From contig CACZPV010000131.1 of assembly GCA_902783065.1 (NCBI GenBank), positions 1 to 5,957 of the forward strand: DNA of 5,957 bases. Direction: 5' to 3'. The translations under genes were made by a program, and so were the position numbers. The DNA is from an uncultured Ruminococcus sp. GTDB taxonomy: Bacteria; Bacillota; Clostridia; Oscillospirales; Acutalibacteraceae. The first letter of the stretch is position 1; each line of letters opens with the position of its first letter. Below are positions 1 to 5,881 of the stretch, piece after piece. The notes under the pieces were generated by a model that did not search any database, had not been told where the DNA came from, and saw only the letters and a list, made by a program, of their open reading frames with translations.

Positions 1-983
1 AAACTCAGATTACATCTGTAAATATCAGCGGAAGCGGTTATGAAAAACCTCTGACAATTGATAATAAGGATGATATTTCCATTATAGGCAAATTCAAAAT
101 GCATTCTCCATATCATCTGGTGGCAGCAGATGTATCGGTGCAGGATTACGGAAAATCACTTTACGGAATGACAGGAAGTGAAGTTGCCGCGGCAGGAGCA
201 ACAGACGAAAATAAGAAAAAATACGGGTTGGATAAACCGTATATGAATATTCAGATAAATGCTTCTGATGAAAGTCATATCGGACTGCTTGTTTCCGAGG
301 CAGGTAAAGACGGAAGCTGTTATGTGATGGCAGAAAAAGGCAATATTATATACAGGATGACAAAAAAAGATGTAAAAGACTGGTATAATGTCACATATAA
401 AAAATTTGCGACACGCAGCTTTGTATCGCCGAAAGTTGATAATATGTTCAGAGCTGTTTTTACAGCCAAAGATCAGAAATTTGAATTTGATCTTGAACAT
501 ACTACAAAAGAAAATGAGGTATTTGATGAATATACCAATATCAAGGTTAAATCAGGAGAAGATGAGGTAAGCTACATTAATTTTACTACCTTCTTACATA
601 ATATGACCGGTATGCATAGAACTGATATTGATATTTCCAAAGACGATGGATTTGAAGAAATATTCAATGCAGAGTTTTCCTACAGAGATAAGGATAAGAA
701 GGAACTGACAGAAACTCTTACGATCAAACAGTCAGAAGACGGTTCCTGCATTGTTCTTGTTAATGGAATCGTAGAGGGATACACAGACAGAGATTATGCT
801 GCCAGACTGATTGATCAGACAGATAAGATCACTGGTGAAGAAGACTTGCCGGGACTGAACGACAGCGAGGAATCTTCTGTAGATTCGTCAGGAGAAGAAG
901 ATTCTTCGTCAGACAGCAGTGAACAGAAGGTATCTGAATCATCTGCTTCTGCTGAAATTGAATCAGCAGCTGAATCGGAATAA
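1..983 (+). CDS. DUF4340-type protein, C-terminal part (5' end outside window)
   Basis: The frame is open from the first complete codon at position 3, so 326 residues are visible and the real start lies to the left. The ATG at 99 has no Shine-Dalgarno sequence and lies inside this open frame, so it is not the start. The segment around YGLDKP (codons from 222), followed by a beta-rich stretch with G-S-C-Y-V-M and I-I-Y-R-M, resembles DUF4340 proteins, which bind or sense something unknown outside the membrane. In this family, genes often follow ABC-2 transporter and GldG-like genes; whether that holds here cannot be seen. The N-terminal membrane anchor expected for the family would also be upstream. 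The last 46 residues are low-complexity: 16 Ser and 15 Asp/Glu. A terminator follows 14-50 bp after the stop, so this is the last gene of its operon. The family call is by recognition of the pattern and is moderately sure; the function is unknown. Confidence 0.72.
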   Translation, partial: TQITSVNISGSGYEKPLTIDNKDDISIIGKFKMHSPYHLVAADVSVQDYGKSLYGMTGSEVAAAGATDENKKKYGLDKPYMNIQINASDESHIGLLVSEAGKDGSCYVMAEKGNIIYRMTKKDVKDWYNVTYKKFATRSFVSPKVDNMFRAVFTAKDQKFEFDLEHTTKENEVFDEYTNIKVKSGEDEVSYINFTTFLHNMTGMHRTDIDISKDDGFEEIFNAEFSYRDKDKKELTETLTIKQSEDGSCIVLVNGIVEGYTDRDYAARLIDQTDKITGEEDLPGLNDSEESSVDSSGEEDSSSDSSEQKVSESSASAEIESAAESE

Positions 984-996
984 TATTAGTATTATT

Positions 997-1034
997 GAAA
1001 AAGTCGGTGAATTTTTGGGTTCACCGGCTTTTTT
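997..1034 (+). terminator. Rho-independent terminator after the DUF4340 gene
   Basis: The arm AGTCGGTGAA (1002-1011) pairs with TTCACCGGCT (1020-1029) over 10 bp with one G-T pair. The loop is 8 nt and a run of six T ends at 1034. Four A residues before the stem can pair with the T run, so the element could also work on the minus strand. A near copy lies at 4185-4220. Confidence 0.9.
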
Positions 1035-1171
1035 ATACTCTCAAAAAGATAAAAATATTAGTCATATCATTGTCCGGTGAAATAAATATCAATAAATTTT
1101 TGTTAAAAATGTAAAAAATGATATCAAAAGTAACAATTTTTTTAAAAAGTATAAAAAATCAGTTACAAATA

Positions 1172-1187
1172 TGTTATAATGTACGAG
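1172..1187 (+). promoter_or_regulatory. Extended -10 promoter for the LRR/Big2 surface-protein gene
   Basis: TGTTATAAT at 1172-1180 matches the extended -10 form TGnTATAAT exactly. No good -35 box is present at 17 bp spacing (TAAAAA at 1152-1157 is poor), which is common for extended -10 promoters. The upstream DNA is rich in A and T runs. Transcription would start near 1185-1187, giving a leader of about 90 nt before the ATG at 1275. It is the only good candidate between the terminator and the gene. Confidence 0.72.
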
Positions 1188-1203
1188 TATTGACTGTTAT
1201 CGG

Positions 1204-1252
1204 ACAAATTTGTGTTGAAAAGGGTATTTCCGGCTTTTTGGCGGAGCAGCCC
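1204..1252 (+). promoter_or_regulatory. Foldable 5' leader of the surface-protein gene
   Basis: The leader contains a 10-bp palindrome, ACAAATTTGT (1204-1213). Next comes an imperfect hairpin: GGGT (1222-1225) with GCCC (1249-1252) outside, and TCCG (1229-1232) with CGGA (1242-1245) inside, around a T-rich loop. CGGA also occurs at 1201-1204 and at 1262-1265, where it overlaps the ribosome binding site, so TCCG has three possible partners. I do not recognise any known riboswitch class. The structure is visible in the bases; a regulatory role is inference. Confidence 0.3.
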
Positions 1253-1274
1253 AAAATGATTCGGAGGGAAGATA

Positions 1275-4139
1275 ATGAAAAAAAAGGCAATACTCAAAAA
1301 AGTGACGGCATCGTTATTGGTTTCGGCAATTATCGGAACTGCTTCATCGGCATCTCTGACGATTCCCGGAATTTCTGTGATTACCAATGCCGCAGCCGGA
1401 GATATCTATAGTACCGAAGGATTGTCGTTTCAGGAAAATGAGGACGGTACCTGCTCTGTATGCTCGGTTTTAAATGTAAATGTTCCGGATGGGAGTATTG
1501 TAGTTCCTGACGTTTATGACGGACATCTTGTTACAGGAATCAAACAGGGGATATTTGCGGAGTTTTCTGCGTCATCAGGAAATGTTTATAATTTACAATT
1601 GGGAAAAAATATCCGAAATATAGAACCATATGCCTTTGACGGTATAGAAATCGGGACTATATCAGTTAGTGAAGAATCTCCGTATTATATTGTGTCGGAT
1701 AATATTTTGTATACAGCGGATCGTAAAACGCTGGTATACTGCCCGAATACTGCAGCAGGAAAAATAACTGTTCCTGCTGGCGTAACAGTTATTCGTGATG
1801 ATGCCTTTTCATCAGAAAAAATACAGGAATTATATCTGGGACCGGATGTTGCTGCAATTCCTGAAGATGCTTTTATACGCTGCAGTGGGATCACGGCATT
1901 TGATGTCAATGGAAAGAATCAGTATTATACTGCTTCCGGCGGCGTGCTTTTGAATAGAAGATCAACCATTATTTGTGCATATCCTAAAGCAAAAAACGAT
2001 GATTATACAATACCGTCTACAATCAGAAAGATCGATCCTTATGCGTTTGCATATTCGAAGATCCGTGAACTTGATTTTTCCAATATTACCTTTATCGAAA
2101 AATATGCGTTTCAAGGCTGTACACAGATGAAAAGTGTGTCACTCCCTTCGGGGCTTTCGCGTATCGGAGAGGGTGCATTCGAGGGTTGTACAGAATTGTC
2201 AACAGTAACTATGCAGCATGGAATGCGTTCCATGTCAGCACGGATGTTCAAGGATTGTACGTCACTGTCAACTATAAATGTGCCTGACAGCATGGTTCTG
2301 GTTGGTGCGGATGCACTGATTAATACACGATGGTACAATGATAAGTCTGATGGTTTTATCTATATTGCCAAAGTACTCTATCGATACAAGAGTAACTATG
2401 TCAGCAGTGACGGTAAGGGCAATCCGGATAAAGCGGTTGTACTCAGTATCAAGTCAGGAACTCTTGCTGTGGCAGATGGTGCGCTCAGAGGAGCTAATGT
2501 AATTAAAATTGACATTCCTTCTTCGCTGAAATATATTGATGCGGAGAAAATCTATCCGGCTTATAATGTGATAAAATTTAGTGTAGATGCTGCTAATCCG
2601 TATTACACTGTAAAAAATAATATTCTGTTTACGAAAAATATGAAAAAACTGGTATGTGTTCCCAGTTTATATAGCTCAGACAGTTACACTGTTCCGTCTT
2701 CTGTTACAGAGATCGGAAGTTATGCATTCAAATTCAACACGGATATCAAAAATATATCGATATCGAATACAGTAGTACAATATGGTTTGAATCCTTTTTA
2801 TAACGGTGATTCCCAGAGGACCGTTATCTGTATGGAGGGTTCGGCTGCTGCAGATGCGGCAAAAGCTGATAATGTCAGCCGATTATATATGGAAAGCAGC
2901 GTTATGCTTGACTGTACCTCTGTAACGTTGGGTGCAGGAGAAACAAAAACACTTACAGCAGTGGTAACTCCTGATATTGCGCCAAAAGCTGTAAAATGGA
3001 ATACATCAAATGCATCTGTGGTAACAGTGTCCAACGGAAGTCTGAGAGCGCTTAGGGCGGGGACAGCAACTATTACAGTAACGGAAAGCAGCGGAAAAAC
3101 AGCAAGCTGTGTTGTTATCGTAAAAAATGCACCTAAAACGGTTAAAATGAGTAAAACTGAAATGACAATCGGAATAGGAGAAACAGCATATCTTGACAGT
3201 ATTCTGGACGAGGGTTCTGCATCGGCTTCCAGAAAATATACAACATCGGATACATCTGTGTTATCTGTTTCTGATAAGACATGGAATTGCTGCTTTACAG
3301 GACGGAAAGCAGGAACAGCCGTGATTACGGTAAGAACCTTCAATGGCAGGACTGCCCAGTGCAAAATCACGGTGAAGGCTGCACCCCAGAGCGTAACGCT
3401 GAGTAAATCACAGATTACAATAGGAATTGGTGAAACCGTTACAATAAGCAGTGCTGTAAACAGCGGTTCGGCTTCGTTTTCGAGAAGCTATGTGTCAGGG
3501 AACACCAATATTGTACAAATTGTTCCTACCAGCTGGAACTGTACTTTCACAGGTATTTCAGCAGGTACAACTTATATTACAGTAAGGACCTTTAACGGCA
3601 AAGCTGCCAGATGCAAAGTAACTGTGAAAGCTCCTCCGAGATTTGTTGAAATGGCAAAGGAAGAAGTCAGTATAGGTGTAGGAGAAAGTATGCAGCTTGG
3701 AAGTGTTCTGCTTGACGGAGAAGCCAGCGCAAGCCGTAAGTACCGATCAAGCAATTCTTCTGTAGTAAAGATGACAAAAACAGATTGGCAGGCAGGATTT
3801 ATCGGAGTTAAACAGGGTACTGCTTATGTTACAGTTAAAACATATAACGATCAGGAGGCAAGCTGCCGTGTGAATGTCAAGGCAGCTCCTACAAGCGTTA
3901 AACTCAGTAAGACAAGCCTTACGCTCAAGGTAGGGCAGAAATCATCTTTAAGTTCAACGGTTCCGGCAGGAACTGCTGCCACATATCGTGTGTACAGTTC
4001 CGGAAACAGTTCGATTGTAAAAATGACCAGAACTAACTGGGTAGGTGAGTTCACCGCTGTGAAGGCAGGAGTGACATATGTTACAGTAAGGACGTATAAC
4101 GGTAAAACTGCAAGCTGCAAGATTACGGTAGTTAACTGA
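1275..4139 (+). CDS. Secreted BspA-like leucine-rich-repeat protein with five Big2-type Ig-like domains
   Basis: The start is fixed by GGAGGG at 1263-1268, 7 nt before the ATG after GGAGG. Residues 1-41 form a signal peptide: Lys-rich N-terminus (MKKKAILKK), hydrophobic core and probable cleavage after Ala-Ala-Ala 39-41. Residues about 65-540 are BspA-type LRR_5 repeats, with units such as YAFQGC, GAFEGC and RMFKDC ending at Cys 282, 305 and 328, a 23-residue period. Three islands with a Tyr-Tyr pair (137-138, 217-218, 443-444), followed by a new set of PSSV..I..YAF-like units, are typical of this family. Residues 543-618 are an ordinary Big2 domain; 619-954 are four 84-residue Big2-like repeats. 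The protein ends exactly at the last repeat: I see no LPXTG, dockerin, SLH or membrane anchor. The role is probably adhesion or binding at the cell surface; the ligand is unknown. The gene is alone between its own promoter and terminator. Confidence 0.92.
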   Translation: MKKKAILKKVTASLLVSAIIGTASSASLTIPGISVITNAAAGDIYSTEGLSFQENEDGTCSVCSVLNVNVPDGSIVVPDVYDGHLVTGIKQGIFAEFSASSGNVYNLQLGKNIRNIEPYAFDGIEIGTISVSEESPYYIVSDNILYTADRKTLVYCPNTAAGKITVPAGVTVIRDDAFSSEKIQELYLGPDVAAIPEDAFIRCSGITAFDVNGKNQYYTASGGVLLNRRSTIICAYPKAKNDDYTIPSTIRKIDPYAFAYSKIRELDFSNITFIEKYAFQGCTQMKSVSLPSGLSRIGEGAFEGCTELSTVTMQHGMRSMSARMFKDCTSLSTINVPDSMVLVGADALINTRWYNDKSDGFIYIAKVLYRYKSNYVSSDGKGNPDKAVVLSIKSGTLAVADGALRGANVIKIDIPSSLKYIDAEKIYPAYNVIKFSVDAANPYYTVKNNILFTKNMKKLVCVPSLYSSDSYTVPSSVTEIGSYAFKFNTDIKNISISNTVVQYGLNPFYNGDSQRTVICMEGSAAADAAKADNVSRLYMESSVMLDCTSVTLGAGETKTLTAVVTPDIAPKAVKWNTSNASVVTVSNGSLRALRAGTATITVTESSGKTASCVVIVKNAPKTVKMSKTEMTIGIGETAYLDSILDEGSASASRKYTTSDTSVLSVSDKTWNCCFTGRKAGTAVITVRTFNGRTAQCKITVKAAPQSVTLSKSQITIGIGETVTISSAVNSGSASFSRSYVSGNTNIVQIVPTSWNCTFTGISAGTTYITVRTFNGKAARCKVTVKAPPRFVEMAKEEVSIGVGESMQLGSVLLDGEASASRKYRSSNSSVVKMTKTDWQAGFIGVKQGTAYVTVKTYNDQEASCRVNVKAAPTSVKLSKTSLTLKVGQKSSLSSTVPAGTAATYRVYSSGNSSIVKMTRTNWVGEFTAVKAGVTYVTVRTYNGKTASCKITVVN
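2118..2258 (+). repeat. Clearest 23-residue BspA-like LRR units
   Basis: Within the surface protein, Cys 282, Cys 305 and Cys 328 mark two successive 23-residue units. The consensus is roughly T-x-L/M-x-S/T-V-x-(L/M)-x-x-G-(L/M)-x-x-(I/M)-x-x-x-(A/M)-F-x-x-C. Each would form one turn of a BspA-type solenoid. More degenerate units lie on both sides. Confidence 0.75.
3129..4136 (+). repeat. Four tandem 252-bp units encoding 84-residue Big2-like domains
   Basis: The units are 3129-3380, 3381-3632, 3633-3884 and 3885-4136 (residues 619-702, 703-786, 787-870, 871-954). Each opens with (A/P)P..V and contains a Trp at 670, 754, 838 or 922, and a Cys at 696, 780, 864 or 948. Both positions repeat at exactly 84 residues, so there are no length changes between units. 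Shared words include TVRTFNGK or TVRTYNGK, and CKITV or CKVTV. Third codon positions have diverged, so the copies are not recent duplications. The last unit ends at the final residue. Confidence 0.88.
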
Positions 4140-4184
4140 GGTATCTGAAAAAACTGATGTAGTTGCGTTGAAAAAAACGAGTAT

Positions 4185-4220
4185 GAAAAAGTCGATGAAT
4201 TTTTGATTCACCGGCTTTTT
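4185..4220 (+). terminator. Rho-independent terminator after the surface-protein gene
   Basis: AGTCGATGAAT (4190-4200) pairs with ATTCACCGGCT (4206-4216). There is one G-T pair (4192/4214) and one A-C mismatch (4195/4211); the loop is TTTTG and five T follow. A residues before the stem can pair with the T run. It differs from the terminator at 997-1034 at only about four positions, mostly in the loop and one stem base. Confidence 0.88.
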
Positions 4221-4284
4221 CTTGTATGTGTTTCAGAACTGTTGAAAAAAATAATCAGTTACTGATAAATTCTTGATTCTCTGC

Positions 4285-4313
4285 TTGACGGAATCGGAGA
4301 GATGGAATATAAT
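4285..4313 (+). promoter_or_regulatory. Sigma-A type promoter for murD
   Basis: TTGACG (4285-4290) and TATAAT (4308-4313) are separated by exactly 17 bp, so 11 of 12 bases match consensus. The start would be near 4320, leaving a leader of about 120 nt. A 5-bp inverted repeat, TCTCT (4278-4282) and AGAGA (4298-4302), brackets the -35 box and could be an operator, but is short enough to be chance. Confidence 0.85.
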
Positions 4314-4440
4314 ATTGAATGGTTATATTTGCAAAGAAATATGCTTTTTTATGTATCTCATCAGTCAACTTAAAATCATTTATACTATGGTTTTAGTATT
4401 ACAGGCGGCTAATGCATTTAATTGAAGTGAGGAATAGAAT

Positions 4441-5835
4441 ATGGATCGTAAGATAAAAAGTTTTTTTGAGTTTATCAGTGGAAAAACCATTGCGCTTTGC
4501 GGTATCGGCGGCAGTAATCTTCCTTTAATACGTTTATTCAGGAAGTACGGAGCCAATGTGATTGCTTGTGATAAGCGTGACCGTGATGCACTTGGAGAAA
4601 ATGCGGAACTTGCCGAACAGTATGGTGCTTCACTAAGACTTGGCGAAGATTATCTGAATGTTCCTGAGGCGGATATTATTTTCCGTACACCCGGTATGAA
4701 ATTTTATATGGATGAACTGAATACTGCAAGGAAAAACGGCAAGATTGTAACCAGTGAGATGGAAGTGTTTTTTGATCTTTGTCCCTGTAAAATCATTGCA
4801 GTAACAGGCAGCGATGGTAAAACGACAACAACAACTATTATTTCTGAAATACTAAAGGCAAAAGGTTATACGGTTCATCTTGGCGGAAATATCGGAAGAC
4901 CGCTTTTGCCGGATATTGAAACAATCAGTCCGGAAGATGCAGCCGTGGTGGAATTATCAAGTTTCCAGTTGATTTCCATGCGTAAAAGTCCTGATATAGC
5001 AGTGGTGACAAATCTTGCACCAAATCATCTTGATATTCACAAAGATATGCAGGAATATATTGATGCAAAGAAAAATATTGTACTGCATCAGAATGCTTTC
5101 GGCAGGGCTGTGCTGAATCTTGATAATGACATTTCTTATTCCTTCAGGGATATTATCAGAGGAGAAATGTGTCTGTTTTCCCGTCGCAGTGAAGTGTACA
5201 ACGGTACATATATGGCAGAAGACGGTACAATTTATGTTAATGAATATGGTGTGAAAACTGCTGTTATGAATGCATCCGATATCAGAATCCCTGGACTGCA
5301 TAATATTGAGAACTATCTGGCAGCAATCAGTGCTGTTCGGGGAATGGCTGATGCGGAAACGATCAGAAATGTTGCTATGAATTTTAAAGGTGTAGAACAC
5401 AGAGCAGAACTTGTCAGAGAACTGGACGGAGTAAAATACTATAACGATGCTATCGGAACCAGTCCTACAAGAACGGTTAAGGGTACACTGTCGCTTTATG
5501 ACCGAAAGATTATTTTGATTGCAGGCGGTTATGATAAAAAAATTCCTTATGATGAAATGGGAAAAGTTGTACCGGAAAAAGTTAAAACTCTTATTTTGTT
5601 CGGGGCAACGGCTGATAAGATTGAAGCAGCAACAAAGGCTGCTCCTGCTTACAGCGAAAATAATCCTGTAATTATCAGAGTAAATAATATGGAAGAAGCT
5701 GTAAAAGCTGCAAGAGAAAATGCTGTCAGCGGAGATATTGTATCAATGTCCCCGGCAAGTGCAAGCTTTGATATGTATAAGAATTTTGCAGAGAAAGGAC
5801 TTCATTTCAAGCGTCTTGTCAATGAAATGATCTGA
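4441..5835 (+). CDS. murD: UDP-N-acetylmuramoyl-L-alanine:D-glutamate ligase (MurD)
   Basis: MurD is a cytoplasmic ligase that adds D-Glu to UDP-MurNAc-L-Ala using ATP, an early step of peptidoglycan precursor synthesis. At 464 residues it has normal length. The N-terminal Rossmann-like part has GIGGSN and the acidic end of a strand in IACDKRD. The central ATPase part has the P-loop GSDGKTTT (123-130), the metal-binding region ELSSFQL (171-177), NLAPNHLD (191-198) and Lys 210, which fits the carbamylated lysine. HN..N.LAA follows at 287-295. The C-terminal domain starts around GVEHRAE (317-323) and has NDAIGTSPT (335-343), AGGYDKK (361-367) and SPASASFDMYKNF (437-449). The Lys of the Escherichia coli NDSKAT motif is Ile 338 here, a form I recall from clostridial MurD proteins. 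The start is supported by GAGG at 4429-4432, 8 nt ahead. It is not next to other mur, mra or fts genes in this window and probably shares a transcript with the Stealth gene downstream. Confidence 0.95.
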   Translation: MDRKIKSFFEFISGKTIALCGIGGSNLPLIRLFRKYGANVIACDKRDRDALGENAELAEQYGASLRLGEDYLNVPEADIIFRTPGMKFYMDELNTARKNGKIVTSEMEVFFDLCPCKIIAVTGSDGKTTTTTIISEILKAKGYTVHLGGNIGRPLLPDIETISPEDAAVVELSSFQLISMRKSPDIAVVTNLAPNHLDIHKDMQEYIDAKKNIVLHQNAFGRAVLNLDNDISYSFRDIIRGEMCLFSRRSEVYNGTYMAEDGTIYVNEYGVKTAVMNASDIRIPGLHNIENYLAAISAVRGMADAETIRNVAMNFKGVEHRAELVRELDGVKYYNDAIGTSPTRTVKGTLSLYDRKIILIAGGYDKKIPYDEMGKVVPEKVKTLILFGATADKIEAATKAAPAYSENNPVIIRVNNMEEAVKAARENAVSGDIVSMSPASASFDMYKNFAEKGLHFKRLVNEMI

Positions 5836-5870
5836 GCAGAGTGAAGCAGAACTTCCGGAAGCCGCAGAAC

Positions 5871-5874
5871 GGAG
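5871..5874 (+). promoter_or_regulatory. Ribosome binding site that fixes the Stealth gene start
   Basis: GGAG lies 7 nt before the ATG at 5882, which sets the start of the last gene. ACTTCCG (5851-5857) could pair with CGG-AAGT in 5870-5878 across a two-base bulge and so cover this site; that is a possibility only. Confidence 0.65.
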
Positions 5875-5881
5875 AAGTGTG

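Larger units (their letters stand above)
984..1274 (+). other. Intergenic region: terminator, AT-rich block, promoter, leader
   Basis: No credible gene lies here. After the terminator, about 1035-1160 is strongly AT-rich with repeated A and T runs, which could act as an UP element or curved DNA upstream of the promoter at 1172-1180. CCGGTGAA at 1074-1081 is a perfect 8-bp complement of TTCACCGG (1020-1027) in the terminator. ATATCAT (1064-1070) and ATGATAT (1118-1124) form a distant inverted repeat. No function is assigned to these. Confidence 0.6.
4140..4440 (+). other. Intergenic region: terminator, promoter and murD leader
   Basis: No gene is seen here. The region holds the terminator at 4185-4220, a perfect inverted repeat ATCAG-TTA-CTGAT at 4254-4266, the promoter at 4285-4313, and a leader of about 120 nt. 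The leader has two small AU-rich hairpins. The first is ATATTT (4325-4330) with AAATAT (4337-4342), followed shortly by six T. The second is ATACTA (4382-4387) with TAGTAT (4394-4399). Both are weak and may have no role. Confidence 0.55.

Noticed and set aside
99..101. ATG as the start of the first gene
   Set aside because: The frame is open to the left edge, no Shine-Dalgarno precedes the ATG, and the visible DUF4340-like part would lack its usual N-terminus.
1190..1195. TTGACT as a -35 box
   Set aside because: No acceptable -10 box lies 16-18 bp downstream (TGTTGA at 1213-1218 is poor), while TATAAT with an extended TG lies just upstream.
1185..1274. Cyclic-di-GMP, preQ1 or fluoride riboswitch in the surface-protein leader
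   Set aside because: None of the conserved bases that I know for these classes could be matched.
1118..1411. 97-codon + strand frame overlapping the surface-protein start
   Set aside because: It begins in the AT-rich upstream DNA before the promoter, has no ribosome binding site, and overlaps the signal-peptide coding region in another frame.
2798..3370. 190-codon minus-strand open frame, and similar ones at 3572-3754 and 3851-4120
   Set aside because: They run antisense through the Big2 repeats. Their hydrophobic Val/Leu-rich translations are the mirror of Thr/Lys/Ser-rich codons, they lack ribosome binding sites, and the + strand product is clear.
1275..4139. Phage or mobile-element origin of the LRR/Big2 gene
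   Set aside because: Base composition and codon style look like those of the neighbours, and no integrase, transposase or terminal inverted repeats are present. The flanking direct repeats are terminators, treated as a separate finding.
4381..4386. TATACT as a second -10 box for murD
   Set aside because: There is no -35 box at suitable spacing and no extended TG; the promoter at 4285-4313 is far better.
4957..5400. 147-codon minus-strand frame inside murD
   Set aside because: It is antisense to conserved MurD motifs, and its Cys/His/Ile-rich composition is unlike a real protein.
5852..5861. CTTCCGGAAG as a terminator between murD and the Stealth gene
   Set aside because: The palindrome has no loop and no T run follows.
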